Below, piece by piece: positions 1 through 6,188 of a DNA stretch of 9,650 bases. The notes beneath the pieces are model-generated. The model saw only the letters and a list, made by a program, of their open reading frames with translations. It made no database searches and was not told where the DNA came from. The translations under genes were made by a program, and so were the position numbers. Each line of letters opens with the position of its first letter. The stretch's first letter is position 1. Source of the DNA: Actinomycetota bacterium (GTDB lineage: Bacteria > Actinomycetota > Acidimicrobiia > IMCC26256 > PALSA-610). The stretch lies in the NCBI GenBank assembly GCA_030839105.1, contig JAUZEI010000395.1:1-9650 (forward strand). Direction: 5' to 3'.

Positions 1-422
1 CGCTTGTCGGGTTCCGCGGCCGGGAGGTCGATCTTGTTGAGCGCGGCCACGATGGTGAGATCGCTCTCCATCGCGAGATAGCAGTTGGCGAGCGTCTGCG
101 CCTCGATGCCCTGCGACGCGTCGACCAACAGGATGACGCCTTCGCACGCGGCCAGCGATCGACTCACCTCGTAGCCGAAGTCGACGTGACCGGGCGTGTC
201 GATGAGGTTGACGATGTAGCCGTTCCACTCGAGGCGGACGTTCTGGGCCTTGATCGTGATGCCGCGCTCGCGCTCGAGGTCCATTGTGTCGAGGTACTGG
301 GCCCGCATGTCGCGCGCGTCGACGGCGCCGGTCAGCTCCAGGAGCCGGTCGGCGAGGGTGGACTTCCCGTGGTCGATGTGGGCGATGATGCTGAGACAGC
401 GGATCTGGTCGAGCGAAGTCAC
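1..422 (-). CDS. lepA: Elongation factor 4 (LepA), N-terminal part, cut by window edge
   Basis: LepA (EF4) is a ribosome-associated translational GTPase proposed to back-translocate or help assemble ribosomes. The first 140 codons are present; the rest lies beyond the left edge. The G domain shows all motifs in order: G1 AHIDHGKST (about residues 14-22), G2 within RERGIT (about 53-58), G3 [13 protein letters not shown] (about 77-89), and G4 NKID near the edge (about 131-134). The short N-terminus ([13 protein letters not shown]) and the spacing of the G motifs distinguish LepA from EF-G and EF-Tu. I chose the GTG at 422 because it puts the usual few residues before the first strand. An ATG at 433-431 is out of frame and stops after four codons. 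There is no strong Shine-Dalgarno sequence. The gene is divergent from rbsK, with 168 bases between them. Confidence 0.96.
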   Translation of the reverse strand, partial: MTSLDQIRCLSIIAHIDHGKSTLADRLLELTGAVDARDMRAQYLDTMDLERERGITIKAQNVRLEWNGYIVNLIDTPGHVDFGYEVSRSLAACEGVILLVDASQGIEAQTLANCYLAMESDLTIVAALNKIDLPAAEPDK

Positions 423-463
423 GATTCGTCCATTGTCGCTTATCGAAACGTGCGCCTCGGTAC

Positions 464-592
464 CGTGCGGACGCAGCGGAGCCGTGGCGGAGCCATGGCG
501 GAGCCTGGGATGGCGAAGCGAGGGAGCCATAGTCGTGCGGACGCAGCGGAGCCATGGCGGAGCCTGGGATGGCGAAGCGAGGGAGCCATAGT
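464..592. repeat. Imperfect tandem repeat in the lepA/rbsK divergent spacer
   Basis: Two head-to-tail copies are visible: 464-533 (70 bases) and 534-592 (59 bases). They match base for base except for an extra 11 bases in copy one (484-494), itself one more unit of an inner 11-base repeat (GGAGCC at 478, 489 and 500). Each copy ends in GGGAGCCATAGT. The repeat fills three quarters of the spacer between lepA and rbsK. Its last bases contain the Shine-Dalgarno sequence of rbsK, and it overlaps the GTG start by two bases. Open frames through it give low-complexity Ala/Glu/Arg-rich peptides that resemble no family, so I treat it as non-coding. It may be a member of a dispersed repeat family, but no other copy is visible in this window. 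Confidence 0.9.
569..590 (+). promoter_or_regulatory. rbsK ribosome binding site, possibly in a small hairpin
   Basis: AGGGAG at 580-585 lies 5 bases before the GTG start at 591 and is the best Shine-Dalgarno match in this spacer; it decides the rbsK start. ATGGC at 569-573 is complementary to GCCAT at 585-589, which would put most of the ribosome binding site in an 11-base loop. A 5-bp stem is weak, so the hairpin is speculative. The same element exists in the upstream repeat copy, where AGTCG replaces the AGTGA that carries the start codon. Confidence 0.5.
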
Positions 593-1448
593 GACGTCTC
601 GTCGGGTAGTGGTGGTCGGATCGGCGAACGTCGATCTGGTGTGGCGGGGTGAGCACCTGCCGCTTCCGGGCGAGACCGTCACCGACGGGGAGTTCGTACA
701 GGTGCTCGGGGGCAAAGGCGCGAATCAGGCGGCGGCCGCGGCCGCGTTGGGCGCGGAGGTCGGGTTCGTGGGCTGCGTCGGCGACGACGATCACGGGCGC
801 CTGGTCCGCTCCGATCTCGAGGCCCGCGGAGTCGACTGCTCGGACCTCTCGATCTCGGGCGACGCGCCGACGGGGGTCGCGCTGATCACCGTCGACCGCG
901 GCGGCGAGAACGCGATCGCAGTGGCGCCCGGCGCCAACCGACTGGTTCGCGCGGAGGTGGGCGGCAGGTTGATCGGCGCCGGCGATGTCGTGTTGTGCTC
1001 GCTGGAGATCCCGGTCGAGACCGTCGAGGTCGCGGTCGCGGCTGCCCGCGCGACGGGCGCGCCGGTGATCGTGAACCCCGCTCCGCCGCGTGCCGCGCCC
1101 GCGGGAGCGGTGCTCACGCCGAACGAGCACGAGTGCGAGCGGCTGGGGGGCATCAAGGCGTTGCTCGCCACGTCACCGGCCGTCATCGTCACGCGCGGCG
1201 GAGCGGGCGTGACCTTGTACCGCGCCGGCGGTGCCGTCGACCAGGCTGCATTCTCGGTCGCCGTGGTCGACACGACGGGTGCGGGCGACGCCTTCAACGG
1301 TGCCCTCGCGTGGGCTATCAGCAATGGCACGACACTGGAGAACGCACTGCCGCTCGCGTGCGCGGCCGCCGCGCTCGCCACCCGCGCCGTCGGTGCGCGC
1401 AGCTCGCTCGCAACTGCCGACGAGGTCTACGCGCTCGCGAGCGCCTGA
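591..1448 (+). CDS. rbsK: Ribokinase (PfkB family sugar kinase)
   Basis: Ribokinase phosphorylates D-ribose at O5 with ATP, feeding ribose into the pentose phosphate and nucleotide pathways. The protein has 285 residues. Visible family features are the N-terminal strand and substrate Asp (GSANVD, 10-15), the first PfkB signature GGKGANQ (40-46), LCSLE with the sugar-contacting Glu, NPAPP, TPNEHE, VIVTRGG and the second signature [11 protein letters not shown] (227-237), where Asp233 is the expected catalytic base. It is slightly short (usual length about 300) because the segment between [10 protein letters not shown] and VIVTRGG is reduced. The open frame continues upstream to about 186, but that part is repeat plus lepA antisense; the GTG at 591 with AGGGAG five bases upstream starts exactly at the conserved N-terminus. 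A decayed nucleoside hydrolase lies tail-to-tail downstream, which favours ribose from nucleosides as substrate. Another PfkB sugar kinase specificity remains possible. Confidence 0.88.
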   Translation: MTSRRVVVVGSANVDLVWRGEHLPLPGETVTDGEFVQVLGGKGANQAAAAAALGAEVGFVGCVGDDDHGRLVRSDLEARGVDCSDLSISGDAPTGVALITVDRGGENAIAVAPGANRLVRAEVGGRLIGAGDVVLCSLEIPVETVEVAVAAARATGAPVIVNPAPPRAAPAGAVLTPNEHECERLGGIKALLATSPAVIVTRGGAGVTLYRAGGAVDQAAFSVAVVDTTGAGDAFNGALAWAISNGTTLENALPLACAAAALATRAVGARSSLATADEVYALASA

Positions 1449-1750
1449 CGAATCCGCTCGAGCACTTCATCTGCGGCGACGTCCCACGCCAGTTCTACGG
1501 ATCCGCGTGCAAGGCGCCGGTCGATGGGGTCACGCCGCGGGTGTGGGTGTCGTCGAGCTCGATCCGAACCGGGTGATCCCCGAATCCGAACAGCTCGGGA
1601 TGGGTGACGGCCGGCACCGAGCAGATTCGAGCGCCGCGTTCCCGGCGACCGTGGTGATCCGCACCAGATCGGCGTACCGCGCCGCGGCGATGATGGCCAT
1701 GACATCGTCGTGGCCGGGATCGAGGCGCGCAGGACCTCTTCGCCCGTCAT
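1427..1750 (-). pseudogene. Nucleoside hydrolase (IunH/Rih-like) relic, internally deleted and frameshifted
   Basis: Intact nucleoside hydrolases cleave ribonucleosides to base and ribose and have about 300-350 residues. Here only the two ends remain, in three reading frames. The ATG at 1750 begins MTGEEVLR. A different frame (about 1724-1617) carries LDPGHDDVMAII, the N-terminal calcium-binding Asp motif of the family, and then RITTVAGNAALE, also highly typical. A third frame (about 1617-1528) reads AVTHPELFGFGDHPVRIEL then DDTHTRGVTP, typical of the C-terminal region. A last shift near 1527 gives IDRRLARGSVELAWD to a TAG at 1427. About 190 central residues, including most of the active site, are missing at a junction near 1615. 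The first and last fragments share a frame, so a spurious 107-residue frame spans the locus. The end overlaps rbsK's 3' end by 22 bases. The whole stretch 1449-1804 holds no intact gene. Confidence 0.75.
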
Positions 1751-1763
1751 GTGTCCATTCTGG

Positions 1764-1769
1764 TAGCCT
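1764..1769 (+). promoter_or_regulatory. Putative -10 box of rpsT (TAGCCT)
   Basis: TAGCCT preceded by GG fits the actinobacterial -10 pattern TANNNT and recurs as GGTAGCCT before folP and leuS in this window. Transcription would begin near 1776, giving a leader of about 29 bases before the rpsT ATG at 1805. I see no convincing -35 box. Within the predicted leader, GTTC-AC-GAAC-AG-GTTC (1776-1791) forms alternating inverted half-sites. Confidence 0.45.
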
Positions 1770-1804
1770 CACCCGGTTCACGAACAGGTTCGGAGCCCCT
1801 TCGC

Positions 1805-2068
1805 ATGGCCAACATCCAGTCGCAGAAGAAGCGCAATCGTCAGAACGAGAAGCGTCGCGTCCGCAACAAGGGCGTCCGCTCGGAGCTGAAGACGCGTATC
1901 AAGGTCGCGGTCCAGGCCGTGACCGATGGCGACGCCGGTGCGGCCGACTCGGTGAAGGCCGCGCAGAAGCGCATCGACAAGGCTGCGTCCAAGGGCGTCA
2001 TCCACAAGAATGCGGCCGCTCGCCGCGCCTCGCGCCTCATGAAGCGCGCGGCCAAGCCCGGCACCTGA
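1805..2068 (+). CDS. rpsT: 30S ribosomal protein S20
   Basis: S20 binds 16S rRNA early in assembly of the small subunit. The 87-residue product matches the family in length. It has the characteristic start MANIQSQKKRNRQNEKRR, a very basic composition, the central helical stretch ending in KAAQKRIDKAASKGVIHKN (about 56-74) and the arginine/lysine-rich tail AAARRASRLMKRA. The ATG at 1805 has GGAG at 1792-1795, spaced nine bases. It is the only plus-strand gene within the lepA-leuS core block besides rbsK, and it converges on holA with only 24 bases between the stop codons. In actinobacteria rpsT commonly sits between holA and lepA, so the neighbourhood supports the call. Confidence 0.97.
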   Translation: MANIQSQKKRNRQNEKRRVRNKGVRSELKTRIKVAVQAVTDGDAGAADSVKAAQKRIDKAASKGVIHKNAAARRASRLMKRAAKPGT

Positions 2069-2085
2069 GCGAACCTCCGATTTTG

Positions 2086-2100
2086 GGCGCAGTCAGCGCC
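2086..2100. terminator. Weak hairpin between convergent rpsT and holA
   Basis: GGCGC (2086-2090), a 5-base loop and GCGCC (2096-2100) form a perfect 5-bp GC stem at the junction of the two convergent genes; the right arm lies inside the last codons of holA. There is no T-run after it on either strand, only TTTT before it on the plus strand. It could slow polymerase, but it is not a classical intrinsic terminator. Confidence 0.25.
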
Positions 2101-3151
2101 GGGCCGAGCGCCGACTCAGTCCCGCGAGCCGCGCCACGAGCACCTCGATCACCGTCCGGTCGTCGAGGCCGCCCGCGCCCCGCAGGTCGAGCTCGGCGCG
2201 CGCGACGAGGCGGATCGCATCGCGCAGACCGTCGGTGCCGAGTCGCTTCGACGCTTCGAGCGGGAACCGCGCACCACCCGGACTCTTCATGCCCAGCGCG
2301 CTCGCGGCATGTTCCTTGGTGACGATCGAAGGATCGTCGAGCCGCAGAAGCCGTTGGTAGTGGAAGACCAGCGAGGCCATGATCTGCATCGGGTGCAGTG
2401 GTTTGGGCTGCGCCGCACTACTCGACGTCAACATGCGGTGCAGCGTCTCGAGCGCGGAGCCGACGTCGCCCCGGTCGATGAAGTTGGTGAGGTCGAACCG
2501 GCCCGCGGTGCCAACCTCGCCGAGGTAGGCCTCGACCTCGTCGAGGGTGAGCGTCGCGTTGTCGCCGTAGGTCGAGTGCAGTATCTCCACCAGCTCGGGA
2601 ACGCGCCCCGCGTCGTCGCCGAGGTGCGCGGCGACCTGTCGGGCGGCATCGGGCGCGAGCTTCAGGTGCGCGTCGCGCAACTCCCGTTGCAGCAAGTCGG
2701 TCGTCTGCTCGGCCGCCGGTCCGACGACCTGCGCATTGGCTTTGATCGCCTTGTCGAGCACGCTCGAGACGCGGCCTCCGCCGGCGACGAGTACGAGGTG
2801 AACACCGTCGAGCGGATCGGCGATCCACGCCGCCAGCCACTGGGCCTGCTCCGTCGTTGCATTGCCGATGTCGCGCACCACTACCACGCGGGCCGCCGTC
2901 ATGAACGGTGGGCTCTGGAGCGCGGTCACGAGCGCGGCGAACGCGGGAAGTTCCGTCGAGCCTTCCGCCGCCCGCGCCTCGTCGTCGGGCTCGGAATCCG
3001 GCATCGGGTCGCCGACCCGCCGGCGGCTCGCCAACGTGTGGTCGTCGAGTGCGAACGAACGGTCTTCGCCGGCGAGCAGCACATCGATCAGCCGCTGGAC
3101 TTCACGGTCGCGCAACGACGGATCGGCACCCTGGACCAACGTGGTGCTCAC
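2093..3151 (-). CDS. holA: DNA polymerase III delta subunit
   Basis: The delta subunit opens the beta sliding clamp as part of the clamp loader. The chosen start gives 352 residues, close to the family's usual length. The N-terminus STTLVQGADPSLRDREVQRL is the typical delta beginning. It is followed by FMTAARVVVVRDIGN (strand leading to the Walker-like region, which lacks a functional P-loop, as in all delta subunits), HLVLVAGGGRVSSVLDKAI, the middle helical domain with ELVEILHSTYGDNATLTLDEV, and the C-terminal clamp-loader collar domain containing IMASLVFHYQRLLRL. The open frame runs further upstream, but GTG at 3151 overlaps the folP stop as GTGA and has GAGG seven bases before it, so translational coupling to folP is likely. 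An acidic, probably disordered insert lies around residues 45-66 (DPMPDSEPDDEARAAEG). Confidence 0.93.
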   Translation of the reverse strand: MSTTLVQGADPSLRDREVQRLIDVLLAGEDRSFALDDHTLASRRRVGDPMPDSEPDDEARAAEGSTELPAFAALVTALQSPPFMTAARVVVVRDIGNATTEQAQWLAAWIADPLDGVHLVLVAGGGRVSSVLDKAIKANAQVVGPAAEQTTDLLQRELRDAHLKLAPDAARQVAAHLGDDAGRVPELVEILHSTYGDNATLTLDEVEAYLGEVGTAGRFDLTNFIDRGDVGSALETLHRMLTSSSAAQPKPLHPMQIMASLVFHYQRLLRLDDPSIVTKEHAASALGMKSPGGARFPLEASKRLGTDGLRDAIRLVARAELDLRGAGGLDDRTVIEVLVARLAGLSRRSARR

Positions 3152-3987
3152 AGCAGGGCCTCGATCGTGCGGCACACACGAGTGGTGCCCTGGACGTCGT
3201 GGACACGGACGATGCGACACCCCTGGATCGCGCCGTAGGCGACGGCGGCGAGCGAGGCGGCGCGCCGGTCGTCTATCTCGCGCCCGAGCAGCTCGCCGAT
3301 GAACCGCTTGTTGGACGCCGACAGGAGGAGCGGGAACCCCAGCCCCGCGTGCTGCGCGCTCTCACGGAGCAATACCGCGCTCTGGGCCGGCGACTTACCG
3401 AGGTCGAGCCCCGCGTCGAGGACGATCTGGTCGGGCTGCAGACCTACTGCCTCTGCCCGCTCGGCGCGCTCGGTCAAGAAGGCGGTGACCTCGGTCACGA
3501 GATCGTCGTAGTGCGGGTCGGGGTCGGGGACACGGGGCCGCAACCGGATGTGGGTCGCGACAACGGTGGCGTCGTGTTTGGCGGCGACGCGTAGGTAGTC
3601 GGGATCGTCGAAGCCGGAGATGTCGTTGCCGACGACCGCGCCCGCCGCGCACGCCGCGTCGAGGACCGATGCCCGCCACGTGTCGACCGAGAGCGCGACG
3701 TCGAGCCTCGCCTTCAGCGCCACGACGGCCGGCACGACGCGGTCGAGCTCCTCGGCTTCGTCGACCTCCGGCCCCGGGCCGGCCTTGACCCCGCCGATGT
3801 CGAGCAGGTCCGCCCCGTCGGCGGTGAGCTGTTCGGCGCGGCGGACGAACGCGTCGAACTCCCAGGTCGCGCCGCGGTCGTAGAACGAATCGGGGGTTCG
3901 ATTCAAGATGCCCATCACCACCACTCGGCGGCGCACGTCGATCGTGCGCTCACCCAGCCGCAGGGTCGGGAACGGCTCGACGGGCAC
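3148..3987 (-). CDS. folP: Dihydropteroate synthase family protein, FolP2-like
   Basis: Canonical DHPS joins pABA to 6-hydroxymethyl-dihydropterin diphosphate in folate synthesis. The 279-residue product is a TIM-barrel pterin-binding protein: MGILNRTPDSF (25-35), SVDTWRA (100-106), the N-D-SG stretch (121-125), LDAGLDLGK, SNKRFIGE (225-232) and RVHDV (261-265). The pterin-pocket residues Asn29, Asp102, Asn121, Lys227 and Arg261 are in place. The usual GGESTRPG loop, whose Ser/Thr/Arg contact pABA, reads GGVKAGPG (65-72), and SRK reads SNK. As I recall, both changes are typical of mycobacterial FolP2 (Rv1207 type), which lacks DHPS activity. The gene may therefore not make dihydropteroate, unless this lineage uses the variant loop. 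GTG at 3987 has no Shine-Dalgarno sequence but has TAGCCT six bases upstream, suggesting a leaderless mRNA. It overlaps comEC by 38 bases and holA by 4. Confidence 0.85.
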   Translation of the reverse strand: MPVEPFPTLRLGERTIDVRRRVVVMGILNRTPDSFYDRGATWEFDAFVRRAEQLTADGADLLDIGGVKAGPGPEVDEAEELDRVVPAVVALKARLDVALSVDTWRASVLDAACAAGAVVGNDISGFDDPDYLRVAAKHDATVVATHIRLRPRVPDPDPHYDDLVTEVTAFLTERAERAEAVGLQPDQIVLDAGLDLGKSPAQSAVLLRESAQHAGLGFPLLLSASNKRFIGELLGREIDDRRAASLAAVAYGAIQGCRIVRVHDVQGTTRVCRTIEALL

Positions 3988-5386
3988 GGAGGCAGGCTAC
4001 CGATGCGCCCGCGGCCGACACCGCGGCCAGCCCGACGGCACCGCGCGTGTCGATGCTCACGGGGACGGCGGCGGCCGTATGCGCGACGAGCGTGATCCAT
4101 TCGACCAGCAGACCGGTCGGCCGTTGCAGCAGCGGCCCGAGCCCGGGCACGAATCCGGCGACGGCCGACGCGAAGAATCCGTAGACGCCGAGCAGCTCGG
4201 CCACGGGCGCGGCGACGAGATTGGAGACAGGGGTGATCAGGGGAAAGCTGCCGAACACCGCGAGCAGTACCGGCACTACGCCGAGCTGGGCGGCGATGGA
4301 GACGGCCAGCGGTTCGCGCAGAAACCTCGGACCGGGAAGACGCGCGCCGATCGCTCGGGAGAAGAGGCCGATGCCGGCGCTCGCGCCGCACGACAACACG
4401 AATCCCACCGAGTGCAGCAGGAACGGATCGGCGAGCAGCAAGACGATGATCGCGTAGACGAGCACCCGCAAAGTCGATGCCGGGCGGCCGCCGAGGGTCG
4501 CGAGCAACACGATGGCGGCCATGGCCGATGCTCTCAGCACGGACGGCTCGAACCGCGTCATCGCCGCGAACAGGACCACGATGGCGAGCGCGCTCGCGGT
4601 GCGTGCTCCGAGCCGGAGCCGGCGGAGCAGCGGCGCGGCGAGCGCCATCACGAACGCCACGTTCTCTCCGGAAACGGCGAGCAGATGCGAGAGGCCCGAG
4701 CTGCGGTAGTCGTCGATCACCGGCTTCGGGATCCCGCGGGTATCACCGAGCAGAAACCCGGCGACGAGAGCACGTGGTGTCGGCGACAGTGGGCGCGTTC
4801 CGCGCAACACGACGGCGCGCATCGCATTCGCAACCGCGAGTAGGCCGCGCGGCGCCGACAGCGAAACGACACGAACGCGGTCGAGACGGCCGACCGCGTG
4901 CCGCCACCGCGCCCGAGCCTCGTACGAGCTGTGCCCGAGCGGCGCGAGCCGGCCGGTGAGCACGACGTGGTCACCCGCTTCGACGACGCGCAGGGCCGCG
5001 ACGTCGGCGCCGGTCGCCCGGGCCAACAGCGTGCGGTGCGCGCCCGATCCGGCGTCGACCCGGATCAACACGCTGGCTTCATAGATGGGACCGGCCGGAT
5101 CTTCGGTGGCGACGCCACGGACGGTCGTTGACGCGCCCCGCTCGATGGCCGCCAGCAAGGACGAATGCCGTTGCCCGTCGACGGCGCGGCTCATGGCGGC
5201 ACACCCGAGGAGTGCACACGCAACTCCCGCCAACGCGACGCGCTCGGACCGACGGGTGAACCATGCCGCACCGAAGGCGGCCGCGCCCACGATCAACCCC
5301 GCGTTGGCAAGCCCCGCCCCGGTTCGCTCCCCCGCCCACAGGCCGAGGATCAGGGCGCCGAGCACCACGACCGGTCCGGGCCCCAC
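3950..5386 (-). CDS. comEC: ComEC/Rec2 competence DNA channel, without metallo-beta-lactamase domain
   Basis: ComEC forms the inner-membrane channel that passes single-stranded DNA into the cell during natural transformation. The 478-residue protein has N-terminal hydrophobic helices (about 5-18, 25-43 and 50-64), a soluble OB-like region (about 85-175) and the multi-helix competence domain (about 200-450). The domain carries its hallmark LSHLLAVSGENV (232-243), preceded by GDTRGIPKPV, then PSVLRASAMA (281-290), DPFLLHSVGFVLS (320-332) and SNLVAAP (389-395). It stops just after the last helices; the C-terminal metallo-beta-lactamase-like nuclease domain of longer ComEC proteins is absent, as in many actinobacterial versions. 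The start is GTG at 5386, one base after the comEA stop (TGA-C-GTG), so coupling with comEA is likely. The final 38 bases overlap folP and contain nearly all of its putative promoter region. Confidence 0.93.
   Translation of the reverse strand: MGPGPVVVLGALILGLWAGERTGAGLANAGLIVGAAAFGAAWFTRRSERVALAGVACALLGCAAMSRAVDGQRHSSLLAAIERGASTTVRGVATEDPAGPIYEASVLIRVDAGSGAHRTLLARATGADVAALRVVEAGDHVVLTGRLAPLGHSSYEARARWRHAVGRLDRVRVVSLSAPRGLLAVANAMRAVVLRGTRPLSPTPRALVAGFLLGDTRGIPKPVIDDYRSSGLSHLLAVSGENVAFVMALAAPLLRRLRLGARTASALAIVVLFAAMTRFEPSVLRASAMAAIVLLATLGGRPASTLRVLVYAIIVLLLADPFLLHSVGFVLSCGASAGIGLFSRAIGARLPGPRFLREPLAVSIAAQLGVVPVLLAVFGSFPLITPVSNLVAAPVAELLGVYGFFASAVAGFVPGLGPLLQRPTGLLVEWITLVAHTAAAVPVSIDTRGAVGLAAVSAAGASVACLRARRAVPDPAAG
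3994..3999 (-). promoter_or_regulatory. Putative -10 box of folP-holA (TAGCCT), leaderless start
   Basis: On the minus strand GGTAGCCT is followed by six bases and then the folP GTG at 3987. A start six to seven bases after a -10 box would put +1 on or next to the start codon, which fits the absence of a Shine-Dalgarno sequence. The box lies inside the comEC 3' coding region. No clear -35 box. Confidence 0.45.
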
Positions 5387-5387
5387 G

Positions 5388-6086
5388 TCAGACCGTCACG
5401 AGATCGCGCAGCTGCTCGAGCTTGGCATCGCCGATCCCGCGCACCCGACCGAGATCGTCCACCGATCGGAACGGGCCGTGCGCCTCGCGATCCTTGATGA
5501 TCGCCGCCGCGGTCGCCGGACCGACGCCCGGAAGGGTGTCGAGTTGCTCCGCCGTCGCTGCGTTGAGATTCAGCGGCGCACCGGCCGCGGCCTCGGTCCC
5601 GCCTCCACTCGGCGCCGCACTCACGGTCGCGGGATCCAATGCGGGCGCGGGCGCGCCGAGGCGCGGTACCGCGATGCGCGAGCCGTCGACCAACGGCGCG
5701 GCCAGGTTCAGGCGCGTGAGGTCGGCGTCGGCCGTCGCGCCACCGACCGCCGCGATCGCGTCGACGACGCGGGAGCCGGCGCGCACCCGCACCACGCCGC
5801 TGCGCCGCACGGCCCCGACGACATCGACGACGACTGCGGGCACGACAGGCGCGGTAGAGGTCGATCCGGTTGCGAACGAGCTGTTCGTCCGGACCGGCGC
5901 CGCGGGGCGCGGCACCGCAGCCGACGACGGGGACGTTCCCGCGCGGAACCACGCGCCGCCCGCGGCGACCGCGACACATGCGAGCAACGCGGCCGCGACC
6001 CGACGATCACTGCGCCACTCGTGCAACCGCGCGGCCCATTCCGAACGCGGCGCACCCGGCAACGGACGCGGGACTTCCTCCGCCAC
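5388..6086 (-). CDS. comEA: ComEA-type DNA receptor (SLBB plus helix-hairpin-helix)
   Basis: ComEA binds incoming double-stranded DNA at the outer face of the membrane and hands it to ComEC. The 232-residue protein has a short cytoplasmic N-terminus, one membrane anchor (about 30-47), a Pro/Ser/Thr/Ala-rich linker (about 48-84), an SLBB domain (about 85-142, VVVDVVGAVRRSGVV and onward), a second Ala/Pro/Gly-rich linker, and a C-terminal tandem helix-hairpin-helix DNA-binding domain (172-232). The last shows LNLNAATAEQLDTLPGVG, the first hairpin at LPGVG (185-189) and the second at VRGIGDAK (215-222). The GTG at 6086 is preceded by GGAGG with a five-base spacer, the best ribosome binding site on this strand. 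The gene is 102 bases downstream of leuS and one base upstream of comEC. The SLBB plus HhH layout is typical of Gram-positive and actinobacterial ComEA. Confidence 0.95.
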   Translation of the reverse strand: MAEEVPRPLPGAPRSEWAARLHEWRSDRRVAAALLACVAVAAGGAWFRAGTSPSSAAVPRPAAPVRTNSSFATGSTSTAPVVPAVVVDVVGAVRRSGVVRVRAGSRVVDAIAAVGGATADADLTRLNLAAPLVDGSRIAVPRLGAPAPALDPATVSAAPSGGGTEAAAGAPLNLNAATAEQLDTLPGVGPATAAAIIKDREAHGPFRSVDDLGRVRGIGDAKLEQLRDLVTV

Positions 6087-6091
6087 GACAA

Positions 6092-6096
6092 CCTCC
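6092..6096 (-). promoter_or_regulatory. comEA ribosome binding site (GGAGG)
   Basis: A perfect GGAGG, five bases before the GTG at 6086, fixes the comEA start. It contrasts with folP and leuS, which have no recognisable Shine-Dalgarno sequence. Confidence 0.75.
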
Positions 6097-6137
6097 GGGC
6101 GCGCGAGCTACGGGGGAAGTTCGGGAGAAGCGAGCGC

Positions 6138-6143
6138 ACGCTA
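6138..6143 (-). promoter_or_regulatory. Possible -10 box of comEA-comEC (TAGCGT)
   Basis: In the 102-base gap between leuS and comEA, GGTAGCGT on the minus strand fits TANNNT and resembles the GGTAGCCT boxes elsewhere here. TTGGAT lies 15 bases upstream as a poorly spaced -35 candidate. A start near 6131 would give a leader of about 45 bases. I see no terminator after leuS in this gap, so read-through from leuS is also possible. Confidence 0.35.
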
Positions 6144-6188
6144 CCGCGCGGGTGCGCCATCCAAAAGGGTTACGGCCGCGTCGGCGCG

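Noticed and set aside
186..590. Upstream in-frame extension of the rbsK open frame to position 186
   Set aside because: It is antisense to lepA and then low-complexity repeat; the ribokinase fold begins right at the GTG at 591, which has a good ribosome binding site.
464..592. CRISPR array or transposon end
   Set aside because: Only two adjacent units with no unique spacers, no terminal inverted repeats, no cas or transposase genes nearby.
1782..1791. LexA/SOS box upstream of rpsT (GAAC..GTTC)
   Set aside because: The actinobacterial SOS box needs four bases between GAAC and GTTC; here the spacer is two.
2309..3238. 309-codon plus-strand open frame opposite holA and folP
   Set aside because: Antisense to holA; no motif of a known protein, and holA is well supported.
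3950..3987. comEC truncated by a frameshift at its 3' end
   Set aside because: The competence domain is complete through its last helices and short ComEC forms are common in actinobacteria; no metallo-beta-lactamase remnant can be read downstream because folP occupies it.
6087..6188. Small gene or terminator between leuS and comEA
   Set aside because: No start with a ribosome binding site opens a sensible frame and no hairpin with a T-run is visible; only a possible -10 box and the comEA ribosome binding site.
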